Assembly: GCA_963697975.1 (NCBI GenBank)
Contig: OY969111.1
Location: 558,001 to 622,000, forward strand
Reading direction: 5' to 3'
DNA: 64,000 nucleotides
Origin: QHXM01 sp963697975
GTDB lineage: Bacteria > Acidobacteriota > Blastocatellia > Pyrinomonadales > Pyrinomonadaceae
The notes beneath the pieces were generated by a model. The model was not told where the DNA came from. It did not search any database and saw only the letters and a program-made list of their open reading frames with translations. Of the stretch, positions 26,287 through 35,457 are shown one piece after another (position 1 is the first letter of the stretch; every line of letters begins with the position of its first letter). The translations under genes were made by a program, and so were the position numbers.

Positions 26287-27918
26287 TTACTTCCCTGTGT
26301 TGACGTACTGGATGCAGTCGCCCTGGTTCTTGAACTTGCGCGGTATAGTGAACTTCTGCCACCCACCATTCTTACATTGGTCTTTGTTTATGGGTGGGCC
26401 AGTCGCCAGATCGCAGGCATCGCCGATTCCGTCTAAATCAAAGTCGGCCTGGCCGGGATTAGCAACTGTCGGGCAGTTATCGCAGCCGTCGGCAAGTCCG
26501 TCGCCGTCAGTGTCTGCCTGATCCGGATTTGGGTTCGCGCAATTGTCGCAGCCATCCCCGACGCCATCCTCATCTGTATCCAACTGGAAGGGATTTGCAA
26601 AGGCGGGGCAGTTGTCTATGCAGTCGGGCACGCCGTCCCCGTCTCCGTCGGTCTCAGGAATGCCGCAACCGCAGACGCTGGGAGCCGGACAACCTACGTC
26701 GCATGGGTCAAGTATTCCGTCTTCATCGGAGTCATCAATCGCCGCCGTTCTAAACGGTGTATAGTCAACCACGCCGTCAGGATCAATTACAGGGTTTCGG
26801 GGGTCTGGGGGAATGCCTGGTAAGCCTGGCCCACTGGAACTGCCCCAGTAGTTGTTCTCTGCATTCAGACTTCCAAAACCGCCCGCATACGTGCCTGAAA
26901 CTACTTCAAGACCGGCTATTGCATTACCGGCTATGTTATTGTCGTTCACCGTGATATTCGAGTTCAGGCCGATAGAGGCATCGGCCACGTAGATGCCCCG
27001 GTTGGATTCCAGGATCGTATTGCACTGAATGGTTATTCCATCATCACCACCAAAGAAACCAATAGCATAATTCGTTTTGTTCCTGATGTTATTGGCTTTG
27101 ATGGAAGATGAGTCGGTGTTGTAGAAATACATACCGCGCGAGGCTGGTGAGATGGAGTCGAAGTTGTTGTACTGTATCTGGATGTTCGTAAACGCGACCG
27201 GGCCAGTATTGCTGATACCTATGCCCCACGTACCTGTGACCGCGCCGTTATCGTTCTCGAAATGGTTGTCGTCGATCAAAACGTCGTCCAAGCCTATACC
27301 GTAGCCAGCCACGTATTCATCCGTGTAGATGCCGTGGCCACTGGCCGGGCCGGGCTGCGTGTTATTGCGAAACACGTTGTGCTGAACGACGGCCTGATTG
27401 CCCGCCGGATTATTCGCCAAGCCTAAGCCGACGATGTTGTCCTGGATGATATTGTTGATAACGTGAGCGCCGGACGTTCCGGCTCCCAGAGCTATTCCAT
27501 AACCGGTGAATGCCCCGGACGTACTGTTCTGCACCACGAAACCATCAATAATTACATCGTTAGCAGTGACGTACAGTCCGCCGCTGTTTTCCAGAATGGA
27601 TTCCACTTCAAAGCGCGAGTATGCGTCAACGCCCGCCTGCGCTCCCTTCAGAGTAAGCGTCTTGTTGACGTTGACTACTCCGGCATACGGGTAGAGGCCC
27701 GCCTCAACGTTGATGGTATCTCCGGGCGACGCCCTGTCAATGGCAGATTGAAGCGTCAGACATGCTGTGGCGGGAGAAAGGCAATCGTTGGTATCGTTCC
27801 CTGTGGTCGAGACGTACCAGGGACCGGCGGCTTGGGTTTTTTGTCCGCCGAACATCATCAGGCCCAATATCAACATTAGGGCCAAAGCTGGGAACAGGGT
27901 CAGGTTCTTAAATTTCAT
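26287..27918 (-). CDS. secreted beta-helix protein with TSP3-type calcium repeats
   Basis: 543 residues: a signal peptide (ends TQAAG), then a right-handed parallel beta-helix region (about 35-370) with many NNI/NNF ladder turns (INNIIQDNIVGLGLANN, VNDNNIAGNAIAGLEV). Thrombospondin type-3 repeats (about 385-505) follow with DTDGDGLADGCDNCP and related Asp-rich Ca2+ loops and paired cysteines. The C-terminal ~40 residues (CKNGGWQKFTIPRKFKNQGDCIQYV) recur on other secreted proteins. Likely an extracellular, calcium-stabilised adhesin or polysaccharide-active protein; catalytic residues are not evident. Confidence 0.88.
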   Translation of the reverse strand: MKFKNLTLFPALALMLILGLMMFGGQKTQAAGPWYVSTTGNDTNDCLSPATACLTLQSAIDRASPGDTINVEAGLYPYAGVVNVNKTLTLKGAQAGVDAYSRFEVESILENSGGLYVTANDVIIDGFVVQNSTSGAFTGYGIALGAGTSGAHVINNIIQDNIVGLGLANNPAGNQAVVQHNVFRNNTQPGPASGHGIYTDEYVAGYGIGLDDVLIDDNHFENDNGAVTGTWGIGISNTGPVAFTNIQIQYNNFDSISPASRGMYFYNTDSSSIKANNIRNKTNYAIGFFGGDDGITIQCNTILESNRGIYVADASIGLNSNITVNDNNIAGNAIAGLEVVSGTYAGGFGSLNAENNYWGSSSGPGLPGIPPDPRNPVIDPDGVVDYTPFRTAAIDDSDEDGILDPCDVGCPAPSVCGCGIPETDGDGDGVPDCIDNCPAFANPFQLDTDEDGVGDGCDNCANPNPDQADTDGDGLADGCDNCPTVANPGQADFDLDGIGDACDLATGPPINKDQCKNGGWQKFTIPRKFKNQGDCIQYVNTGK

Positions 27919-28282
27919 CGGTCTCTCCTTACATTGGGGATTATTGGGAGGTCGTTACGCACATCCGACATTTAACGGACGCGTTTCATAATTCAACACC
28001 AGTCGAGACTTTAGAGATTAGAAAGTTGCGGGTGTAGATCAGGAGCGATAAAGCGGCAGGTAGGCAATGATCCTGGGGGCTTTGAGCTTCTAAAACACCA
28101 CACGCCACCATCCGGTGTCCGCACACTATCCGGCGGTGTGCAAGCTGCTATCTGTAAAGCTCGCGCACTCTATTGCAAATGTAGCTGACAGTCAAGTGTC
28201 ATCTGATAGTCGAGGTCCAACAGCAGGCTGATGGACCTTTCAACGGACCAGCCGGGCAACTGTCCTGTCAGATTCATTTCGC
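27919..28282. other. intergenic region
   Basis: About 360 bp between two minus-strand genes. It must contain the promoter of the beta-helix gene and the end of the acyl-CoA ligase transcript. A short inverted repeat AGGTCCA/TGGACCT (28212-28238) could terminate the latter. No gene is supported. Confidence 0.4.
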
Positions 28283-29836
28283 TCAGGAAGCATGGTATTG
28301 CCGGGCAAGCTCGCGCTTGAGCAGCTTTCCCGTTGGGCCTTTGGGAATATCTGTGACGAAGCGCACGGACTTCGGGCACTTGTAGTCGGCCAGATGCTCG
28401 CGGCAGAAAGCGATGATCTCTTCTGCTGACGCTTGCGCGCCTTCTTTGAGGACGATGAAGGCGGCGACTTCTTCGCCGTAGAGCGGATCGGGCACGCCGA
28501 TGCTGGCGGCTGCGGCGACTGCCGGGTGCTTGTATAGCACCTCGTCAATCTCGCGCGGGTAGATGTTTTCGCCGCCGCGAATAATCATGTCCGACTTGCG
28601 ATCTACGATGTAGAAGAACCCATCCGCATCCCTGTATCCGATGTCGCCCGTGTGAAACCAGCCACCGCAAAAAGCCTGCGCCGTTGCTTCCGGGTTCTTG
28701 TAATAACCCTTCAAAATATTCTCTCCGCGCAAGACGATCTCGCCCAACTCACCATCGGCCACTTCCCTGTCCGTTTCGTCAAAGACTTTCATCTCGTTGC
28801 CAATCGCCATGCCGCACGAGCCGGGACGGCGGCGCTCATCCGGCGGATTGAAAGACGAACGGCAGGTTGATTCCGACAAACCGTAGCCCTCGATGACCAG
28901 ACAGTTGAAAGTCTCTTCAAATTTCTTCATCACTTCGGCGGGCACGGGCGCGCTGCCGCACATGGCGAAGCGCAGTTGCCCGGTCTTCAGATTTGCGGGC
29001 ACGCCGTCAGGGTAATTGCTCAGGAGCATTGAGAGCATCGTGGCGACGGAGCCAAACGAAGTCACCTGGTAATCCGAAATAATCTGCCAGAAGCGTGAAG
29101 CTGAGAATTTCGGACTGATGACTGTCGAAGCTCCGGCATAAAGCGGTGTCATCGTCGTCACAGAGACAGCGTTCATGTGAAAGAGGGGCATCACCGTCAG
29201 CAAACAATCGCGCTCGGTGAAATTGAGCCACTCTGTAATCTGTCGCGCGTTGGCGACGACGTTGCCGTGAGTTAGCAAACATCCTTTCGGCTTACCCGTA
29301 GTTCCAGAAGTGTAGATGATAATCGCTTCGTCCTGTTCGCTCAGGCTTGCGTCAGGCAGCGCGCCTTCCGTGAACCCGGCGGTCGCCTGCGCCTCGTCGT
29401 CAAATACTATGACGTGCTGCAAGTCAGGCAGGTTATTGCGAATGCCTTCAACTCTCGGTTGAAATTCCGAACTGACCAGCAAGGCTTTGGCTTCGGAATT
29501 GGCGATGACGTAGATTAACTCTTCGGATTTGAGCAGTGAGTTGACAGGGCCAGCGAGCGCGCCGAGTTTGAAGCAGGCAAAGTAGGCGATGATGTACTCG
29601 ACGCCATTTGGCATCAACAGGCTGACAGCATCGCCCTTCCTGATACCATGTGTGGAGAGCATCCGCGCCGCGCGATTGACCGCCGCGTCAAATTCCGCGT
29701 AGGTGTAGCGCCTGCCGTCCGCTTCGGAGAAGAGAAAATGCTTGTCGGGCGAAGCCTCGGTGCGCTGCTCCAGCAACTCACGAATATTATTTGGGCCACC
29801 TTCTCGCTCAGGGCCATGTTCAGTTTTGCCGTTCAT
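28283..29836 (-). CDS. AMP-dependent acyl-CoA synthetase/ligase
   Basis: About 517 residues of the ANL superfamily. P-loop IIYTSGTTGKPKGCLLTHGN, A5 region YGLSESTC, A7/A8 hinge WFHTGDIGYRDADGFFYIVDRKSDMIIRGGENIYPREIDE, and A10 lysine in GPTGKLLKREL are all present. It activates a carboxylic acid as acyl-AMP and then acyl-CoA, probably a medium or long fatty acid. The ATG at 29836 with AAGGAG five bases before is chosen over an open frame to 29869. It stands alone, divergent from the pilin. Confidence 0.93.
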   Translation of the reverse strand: MNGKTEHGPEREGGPNNIRELLEQRTEASPDKHFLFSEADGRRYTYAEFDAAVNRAARMLSTHGIRKGDAVSLLMPNGVEYIIAYFACFKLGALAGPVNSLLKSEELIYVIANSEAKALLVSSEFQPRVEGIRNNLPDLQHVIVFDDEAQATAGFTEGALPDASLSEQDEAIIIYTSGTTGKPKGCLLTHGNVVANARQITEWLNFTERDCLLTVMPLFHMNAVSVTTMTPLYAGASTVISPKFSASRFWQIISDYQVTSFGSVATMLSMLLSNYPDGVPANLKTGQLRFAMCGSAPVPAEVMKKFEETFNCLVIEGYGLSESTCRSSFNPPDERRRPGSCGMAIGNEMKVFDETDREVADGELGEIVLRGENILKGYYKNPEATAQAFCGGWFHTGDIGYRDADGFFYIVDRKSDMIIRGGENIYPREIDEVLYKHPAVAAAASIGVPDPLYGEEVAAFIVLKEGAQASAEEIIAFCREHLADYKCPKSVRFVTDIPKGPTGKLLKRELARQYHAS

Positions 29837-30067
29837 CTTGCTCCTTATGATATAGCAAGGCTTACACACTTTGCACTAAAGCCGCGCCGCGCCGAATCAA
29901 CCAACAAAATTTAGATAGACTTGCCGGAAACCGTCACCGGGCGAATGCCGTAATTTGTCAGTCTTCTGAGGCCAGTGCTGATCTCGCTTTATCAAGAAAC
30001 CTATATTCTTGAGCAAAAGAGGCCGTAAGCAAGATTTCCGCCTATGCTGGCCGCACAGAAATCCCAC

Positions 30068-30083
30068 CGGCACAGTGCTTGCT
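30068..30083 (+). promoter_or_regulatory. sigma-54-like promoter of the pilin gene
   Basis: The string CGGCACAGTGCTTGCT matches the TGGCAC-N5-TTGCT consensus with one change at the first base; GG and GC are exactly 10 bp apart. It lies about 115 bp before the pilin start, leaving room for a long 5' leader. Pilin genes in other bacteria are often RpoN-dependent. Confidence 0.55.
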
Positions 30084-30195
30084 GAAGTCACGCACCAGAG
30101 ACCTCGCGCGCTCATGGCCTGCGAACCTGAGACGGAAGCCGATGGCGCGAATAACAACTAATCTTATAACTCTCTCAAGGAGCACCTGAAAAGAA

Positions 30196-30717
30196 ATGCA
30201 AAAGACCAAAGGCCAAACCGGCTTCTCACTCATCGAACTCTTGATCGTCGTCGCGATCATCGGCATCATCGCCGCCATCGCCATCCCCAACCTCCTCGCT
30301 TCACGTCGCGCCGCCAACGAAGGCTCGGCTCAGTCCTCTCTCCGCACCGTCCACAGCGCCGAAGCCACCTTCCAGGCCACCGTCGGCAACGGCAACTTCG
30401 CCGGTATGTTGGCGGCCGATTCGGTTGCTCCGGTGACGGAAAGCCTCGTCTCACAGAAATTGGTTGACCCCGTCTTGGGCACCAAACAGAAGAGCGGCTA
30501 CAACTTTAACGTCGTCCCGGTCAACGCCGTGGCAGCCACCAACACGCTGGCCTCTTTCCACGCGACGGCTGACCCGATTGTTGACAGCGGTGCTTCGCAG
30601 TCCGGCACACGCGTCTTCGGTATCACGGAAGATGGTGTGATGCGCGGTGGCCCTGGCACGACCGCTTATGCTAACCGTGCTGCGGTTGATGGAGCGACGG
30701 CGCTCGGCAACCAGTAA
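30196..30717 (+). CDS. type IV pilin / prepilin-like protein
   Basis: 173 residues with a short basic leader MQKTKGQTG, a prepilin peptidase site G9/F10, Glu at mature position 5 and the hydrophobic helix FSLIELLIVVAIIGIIAAIA. The variable C-terminal domain (GVMRGGPGTTAY) has no cysteine pair. It is processed by PilD and assembled into a pilus or pseudopilus; no pilus assembly genes are adjacent, as for an orphan major pilin. A strong terminator follows, suggesting a monocistronic, highly expressed gene. Confidence 0.93.
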   Translation: MQKTKGQTGFSLIELLIVVAIIGIIAAIAIPNLLASRRAANEGSAQSSLRTVHSAEATFQATVGNGNFAGMLAADSVAPVTESLVSQKLVDPVLGTKQKSGYNFNVVPVNAVAATNTLASFHATADPIVDSGASQSGTRVFGITEDGVMRGGPGTTAYANRAAVDGATALGNQ

Positions 30718-30740
30718 GATTTCCTCCCACAGGTTAGTCT

Positions 30741-30775
30741 AAAGGGACGAGGTGAAAGCTTCGTCCCTTTTTTTT
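30741..30775 (+). terminator. rho-independent terminator of the pilin gene
   Basis: A 10-bp perfect stem AAAGGGACGA/TCGTCCCTTT with a 10-base loop and a run of eight Ts after it, 24 bp past the pilin stop. Confidence 0.93.
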
Positions 30776-30824
30776 GTTTACTCGCCCAGCTTCCCAGTTG
30801 AAAAGAGTCCGGGAGAAGTTGCTG

Positions 30825-30914
30825 TTCACCGCAGAGACACAGAGGACACGGAGGATGCACGGAGACTTGAATCTCTCTGTGCCACCTCTGTGTCCTCTGT
30901 GTCTCTGCGGTGAA
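30825..30914. repeat. palindromic repeat, CAGAGACACAGAGGACAC family
   Basis: Arms 30825-30849 and 30890-30914 are perfect 25-bp inverted repeats with a 40-base loop. The arms consist of CAGAGGACA-like units of 8-9 bp. Beyond it, 30915-31200 contains no gene; an AGCCG/CGGCT hairpin (about 31140-31160) precedes the aldehyde dehydrogenase. Confidence 0.85.
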
Positions 30915-31200
30915 TAGCCATATCCGACACACTTAAATTTGAAATTTACCCATTACCAGTCAGTTGAGAAAATTGCGAAAAATCCCTGTAGCGGTTGAGA
31001 GAACAGCGTTTCGGAGAAAATCGGGTGCGGGATGGTGGTTTTTGATATATTATGCGGCGTCAAGGTCATCCAAGTCCGGGAGCAAAGTCGCACCCGTTGA
31101 AGGTCACGCACAGCTTGCCTTCCATTAACTAAATCGAAGAGCCGCAAGCTACGGCTTTCAAAGCTATCTCTTTCAGAAACGGCGGGGAACAAACGCACAT

Positions 31201-32679
31201 ATGGGTATCTATCGCAATTTTATCAATGGTCAATGGGTTGAATCCGAATCATCCCGCACCGTCGAGAATATCAATCCGGCAAACACAGACGACGTGCTCG
31301 GCACAATCAGGCAAGCCACCCGTGATGAGGCTCGAAGCGCCGTCGAAGCGGCGAGCGAGGCATTCGGCGGCTGGCGCTCAACTCCCGCACCCACGCGTGG
31401 CCGCATCGTCGCCCGCGCGGCGCGTCTGATGGAAGATCACAAGGAAGAGCTGGCGCAGCTTCTGACGCGCGAAGAGGGCAAGACCATCAGTGAATCGCGC
31501 GGTGAGCTTCAACGCTCAATCAACGTCGCGGAATTTTGCGCGGGTGAAGCCCGACGATTAAACGGCGAGACCATCCAGTCGGAGTTGCCGTCAAACTTTG
31601 CCTATACGATCAAGCAACCGCTCGGCGTGGTCGCCTGCGTGACGCCCTGGAATTTCCCCGTCGCCATTCCGGTCTGGAAGATTGCGCCCGCGCTTGTCGC
31701 AGGCAACACGGTCGTCTTTAAGCCAGCAAGCCTGACGCCCGCGACCGCCGTCCGCATCGTCGAGATATTTGAGGAAGCGGGGATACCGAAAGGCGTGCTC
31801 AATCTAATCCTCGGCTCAGGCTCGGATGCGGGCGACGAGATTATCAATCACAGGGCGGTCAAGGCCATCTCCTTCACAGGCTCGAACGAAGTCGGGATAC
31901 GTCTCTACGAACAGGCATCAAGGCGCGGCGCTAAGGTGCAATGCGAGATGGGCGGCAAGAATCCGGTCGTCGTGCTGGAGGACGCCGATCTCGAATTGGC
32001 TGTCGAATCAACGGCGCAAGGCGCGTTTGGCTCAAGCGGGCAGCGCTGCACGGCGACGAGCCGCGCGGTCGTGGTCAACGACATCGCCGACGAATTTGTC
32101 GCAAGGTTGGTCAAACGAGCCGAATCCATGCGAATCGGCGCGGGCAGTGATTCGAACACAGAGATGGGGCCAAGCGTTGACGAGAGCCAATTCAAAACCG
32201 TGCTGAGCTACATAGACATCGGGCGCGAGGACGGGGCGGAACTAAAGTGCGGAGGTCAGCGCGCCGAAGGCGACGGCCTTGATAAAGGCTACTTCGTCCG
32301 GCCAACGGTTTTTGATCGCGTCACGCCCGACATGCGTATCGCACGCGAGGAAGTTTTTGGTCCGGTGCTTTCCGTGCTGCGCGTCAGGGATTTCGATGAA
32401 GCGATGCAGGTGGCCAACGATAGCGAATACGGTCTCTCTTCTTCCATCTTCAGCAACGACGCCGTGCGAATCTTCCGCTTCGTTGACGAGATTGAGACAG
32501 GCATGACTCACATCAACTCGCCGACCACCGGCGGCGAAGCGCACATCCCCTTCGGCGGCATCAAGGGCACAGGCATCGGCGACCGCGAGCAGGGATCAAC
32601 AGCGCTAGATTTTTACACAGACTTGAAAGTCGTCTATGTGGATTACACAGGGCGCAAGCGCGAAGGCAATTTGTATTAA
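31201..32679 (+). CDS. NAD(P)-dependent aldehyde dehydrogenase
   Basis: 492 residues with the full ALDH core: VTPWNFPVAIPVWKIAPALVAGNT, FTGSNEVG, catalytic Glu in CEMGGKNPV (near 248), catalytic Cys in GSSGQRCTATSR (near 282) and EEVFGPVLSV. It most resembles semialdehyde dehydrogenases of the 2,5-dioxovalerate type. Given the pyrimidine-degradation genes downstream, oxidation of malonate semialdehyde made from beta-alanine is plausible but unproven. hicB follows after 12 bp. Confidence 0.9.
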   Translation: MGIYRNFINGQWVESESSRTVENINPANTDDVLGTIRQATRDEARSAVEAASEAFGGWRSTPAPTRGRIVARAARLMEDHKEELAQLLTREEGKTISESRGELQRSINVAEFCAGEARRLNGETIQSELPSNFAYTIKQPLGVVACVTPWNFPVAIPVWKIAPALVAGNTVVFKPASLTPATAVRIVEIFEEAGIPKGVLNLILGSGSDAGDEIINHRAVKAISFTGSNEVGIRLYEQASRRGAKVQCEMGGKNPVVVLEDADLELAVESTAQGAFGSSGQRCTATSRAVVVNDIADEFVARLVKRAESMRIGAGSDSNTEMGPSVDESQFKTVLSYIDIGREDGAELKCGGQRAEGDGLDKGYFVRPTVFDRVTPDMRIAREEVFGPVLSVLRVRDFDEAMQVANDSEYGLSSSIFSNDAVRIFRFVDEIETGMTHINSPTTGGEAHIPFGGIKGTGIGDREQGSTALDFYTDLKVVYVDYTGRKREGNLY

Positions 32680-32691
32680 GGGAAAGAACAA

Positions 32692-32904
32692 ATGAAAAAC
32701 ACTTACACAGCAGTCATCAAACAAGACGGCGATTGGTGGATTGGCTGGGTAAAAGAGATTCCCGGCGTGAATTGTCAGGAAGCGACCCGCGAAAAACTCC
32801 TTCAAACTTTGGGCGTAACTTTGCGCGAAGCGTTAGAATTTAATCGTCAGGACGCGCTGGACGCTGCCGGAACGAATTACGAAGAAGAATTGATCGCGGT
32901 ATGA
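32692..32904 (+). CDS. hicB: HicB-family antitoxin
   Basis: 70 residues with the partial RNase-H fold of HicB: YTAVIKQDGDWWIGWVKEIPGVNCQEATREKLLQTLGVTLREAL. It lacks an extra C-terminal DNA-binding domain, so autoregulation may rely on the complex. It binds and neutralises HicA. Its stop overlaps the hicA start (ATGA), and antitoxin precedes toxin, the reverse of the common hicA-hicB order. Confidence 0.9.
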   Translation: MKNTYTAVIKQDGDWWIGWVKEIPGVNCQEATREKLLQTLGVTLREALEFNRQDALDAAGTNYEEELIAV

Positions 32905-33089
32905 AGCGTAGAGATTTGATTCGCTACCTTCAGTCGCAGGGCTGCGAACTTTTGCGCGAAGGCACAAATCATTCGTGGCGGCACAATCCGGCGCAGAACA
33001 AACGTTCAGCCGTGCCGCGTCATACCGAAGTCAGAGACAATTTGGTTAAGAAGATTTGCAAAGACCTGGGAATACCACCTGCGAAATAG
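32901..33089 (+). CDS. hicA: HicA-family mRNA interferase toxin
   Basis: 62 residues of the double-stranded RNA-binding-like HicA fold: KRRDLIRYLQSQGCELLREGTNHSWRHN, with the catalytic His of the GTNHSWRH motif, then VPRHTEVRDNLVKKICKDLGI. Cleaves mRNA without needing the ribosome when free of HicB (family knowledge). Translationally coupled to hicB by a 4-bp overlap. Full length. Confidence 0.9.
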   Translation: MKRRDLIRYLQSQGCELLREGTNHSWRHNPAQNKRSAVPRHTEVRDNLVKKICKDLGIPPAK

Positions 33090-33155
33090 GTGTTGACTGC
33101 GCTCTATTTCCACACCGATCTGAACGGGGCGCAAACGAGAGGGACATCTATATTG

Positions 33156-33740
33156 ATGAAACAGTCTGAAAAAGGATCAGGCGCCACGCTTAAGAAATAT
33201 TCTTTGCTTTTGATTTGCATTGTCCTCGTCTCTGCCGCTACGGCTTCGGCGCAAGCTGTGCAGAGTGTCTACACGGAGTTGAGCGGAAAGACATGCAAAA
33301 CACTCGAAAGGGATGATGAATCTGCCGGGTATTTGCTGGAACAATGCCGGGGTGTCGCAGGCTATAAGCTTCAGGTGGTCTCGCAAGACGACCGCCAAAC
33401 CATCACAGTCGTCAAACCTGATGGCTCAAAGCACGAGCTTGATCTCGGAGTAATAGGCGGCGGCGGATTTTCCGGTTTGAGGGGCAAAGCCGAGTGGCGT
33501 GTCAAAAGTGAGAACCGGAGACTTATTCCTATTGCTCTGATTATCCGCATTGATGTGTCAACAGACCCATCAAATTCCCAGAAGGTAACTTCGTACCTGA
33601 GCGTTAGTAAAATCACGCCGCGAAGCATTTGCTATGTTCAAGCGATAGACCCCAGCCCGAATGCCAATGTAGAAGCGAGGCGGCTAGCGGACAGTTCCGC
33701 CGCCAAGCCTTGCTACAAGTTAGAGGCACCCGGCAATTAA
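33156..33740 (+). CDS. exported protein of unknown function
   Basis: 194 residues with a signal peptide (ends ATASAQ). Three or four cysteines (KTCKTL, QCRGV, RSICYV, KPCYKL) could form disulfides. The sequence includes TITVVKPDGSKHELDL and a glycine-rich loop VIGGGGFSGLRGKAEWR. No family is recognised. ATG 33156 with GAGAGGGA upstream is used; the frame opens at 33090 directly after hicA. It lies between hicBA and the aminotransferase. Confidence 0.75.
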   Translation: MKQSEKGSGATLKKYSLLLICIVLVSAATASAQAVQSVYTELSGKTCKTLERDDESAGYLLEQCRGVAGYKLQVVSQDDRQTITVVKPDGSKHELDLGVIGGGGFSGLRGKAEWRVKSENRRLIPIALIIRIDVSTDPSNSQKVTSYLSVSKITPRSICYVQAIDPSPNANVEARRLADSSAAKPCYKLEAPGN

Positions 33741-33776
33741 ACAATATAACTTTACACTATCTTGCAAGGAACAAAG

Positions 33777-35081
33777 ATGAGTACCGCCGAACCACAAACG
33801 CAACAATCCGAAACTATCCGCAAGCATAAAGAATTTCTCTTCCCGGCGGTCGCCACCTACTATCAAGAGCCGGTCGCGCTCGTGCGCGGCGAAGGCATGT
33901 ACGTTTGGGACGACGCGGGCAATCGTTATCTTGATTGCTTCGGAGGTGTCCTGACCGTCAGCGTCGGGCACGCGAATCCGAAAGTCAACGCGGCGATTAT
34001 CGAGCAGGTCAAGACGCTGTCCCACACTTCGACGCTTTACGCCAACAAGCCGCAAAGCGATCTGGCGGAGAAGCTCGCACAGATCACGCCCGGACGATTG
34101 AAAAAATCTTTCTTCACCAGCAGCGGCACAGAGGCGGACGACACGGCTATCCACGCCGCGAAGCTCGCCACAGGTCGTCACGAGATCGTCGTCCTGCGTC
34201 ACAGCTACTCCGGTCGTTCCGCAACGGCACTCACGGCTGTCGGTCATTCGACGTGGCGACCTTTGCCGCCGCAGATCGCTGGCATTGTTCACGCACGCGC
34301 GCCCTATTGCTATCGCTGCCCGTTCAAGCTCACCTACCCGGAATGCGGGCTGGCCTGCGCCAACGACCTTGAAGAGTTAATTATGACGACGACGACGGGC
34401 GAGATAGCCGCGTTCATGGCCGAACCCATCCTCGGAGTCGGCGGCTTCATCGTTCCGCCACCGGGATACTTCGAGCGCGCCGTCGAGATTACGCGAAATC
34501 ACGGTGGACTCTTCATCGCCGACGAAGTTCAAACCGGCTGGGGTCGCACGGGCGACAAGTGGTTCGGGATTGAGCACTGGGATGTCGAACCGGACATCAT
34601 TACTTCCGCTAAGGGCATGGGCAACGGCGTACCCATCGGCATGACGACCGCCACGCCGGAAGTCGCAGACGCTTATCCGGGGCTGACGTTTTCCACCTTC
34701 GGGGGTAATCCGGTTTCGATGGCTGCCGCGCTCGCGGTTATCAAAGTAATTGAAGAAGAAGATTTGAAACGAAACGCGGCGGAGGTCGGCGGACATTTCC
34801 GCGAGCGATTGGAAGGACTCAAGGAGAAGTACCCTGTCATCGGCGACGTGCGCGGCATGGGACTGATGCAGGCCATCGAACTCGTGAAAGATCGAGAAAC
34901 CAAAGAGCCTGACCCGCAATCCGTCCTCAAAGTTTTCGAGGAGACCAAGCGGCGCGGCGTCCTCATCGGCAAGGGCGGACTCTACGCCAACGTGATTCGC
35001 ACGGGGCTGATGCTCAACTCGACGAAAGAGACTGTGGACGAACTGATCGAAGCTCTCGACGCCGGACTGGCGAGCGTTTAG
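33777..35081 (+). CDS. class III pyridoxal-phosphate aminotransferase (beta-alanine/alanine-glyoxylate type)
   Basis: 434 residues of the fold-type I, class III group: DCFGGVLTVSVGHANPKV, SGTEADDTAIHAAK, the PLP-binding Asp in LFIADEVQTGWGRTG and the Schiff-base Lys in ITSAKGMGNGVPIG. It resembles AGXT2-type enzymes that use beta-alanine or D-3-aminoisobutyrate, the end products of reductive pyrimidine breakdown, which fits its neighbours. ATG 33777 with AAGGAAC is used; an ATG five codons earlier is in frame. Substrate is inferred from context. Confidence 0.9.
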   Translation: MSTAEPQTQQSETIRKHKEFLFPAVATYYQEPVALVRGEGMYVWDDAGNRYLDCFGGVLTVSVGHANPKVNAAIIEQVKTLSHTSTLYANKPQSDLAEKLAQITPGRLKKSFFTSSGTEADDTAIHAAKLATGRHEIVVLRHSYSGRSATALTAVGHSTWRPLPPQIAGIVHARAPYCYRCPFKLTYPECGLACANDLEELIMTTTTGEIAAFMAEPILGVGGFIVPPPGYFERAVEITRNHGGLFIADEVQTGWGRTGDKWFGIEHWDVEPDIITSAKGMGNGVPIGMTTATPEVADAYPGLTFSTFGGNPVSMAAALAVIKVIEEEDLKRNAAEVGGHFRERLEGLKEKYPVIGDVRGMGLMQAIELVKDRETKEPDPQSVLKVFEETKRRGVLIGKGGLYANVIRTGLMLNSTKETVDELIEALDAGLASV

Positions 35082-35132
35082 TAATTACTCACGTCTGAAA
35101 CCCGGCCTTGAGTAGCCGGAGAGGAGTCTTAA

Positions 35133-35396
35133 ATGAGGCTGAGGTCTTTCACCACCGTCGCCATCCGGCTCATGGGCATGATGTCTATCTTTTACGGCGT
35201 GCTCATGGTTGCCTTCCTGCTGACGACCTACCTCATGTTCGCCGAGGCAAGAATGTCCAGCCTGGGATCGATCTTCTTTATGCAGTTCCTCCTTCCGGGG
35301 CTGATGATAATTTTCGGTATCATCCTCATCGGCGCGAGCGTTCCTCTGGCCGCCGCGATTTCCGGCAGACTTGAGGACGAGCCATATTCAAGCTGA
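35133..35396 (+). CDS. small two-helix membrane protein
   Basis: 87 residues with two transmembrane segments (MSIFYGVLMVAFLLTTYLMF and FLLPGLMIIFGIILIGASVPLAAAI) and a short charged tail. GGAGAGGAG precedes the ATG. No family is recognised. It lies between the aminotransferase and hydantoinase genes, same strand, possibly co-transcribed. Confidence 0.75.
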   Translation: MRLRSFTTVAIRLMGMMSIFYGVLMVAFLLTTYLMFAEARMSSLGSIFFMQFLLPGLMIIFGIILIGASVPLAAAISGRLEDEPYSS

Positions 35397-35457
35397 AAAG
35401 GAAGCAGCATGTCTGAGTTCGAGCGTTTCTTGTAAATCCTGTCGCCAAATTAAAAAT

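Noticed and set aside
26400..26720. regularly spaced repeats resembling a CRISPR array
   Set aside because: They are coding TSP3 calcium repeats with variable spacing and no constant direct repeat.
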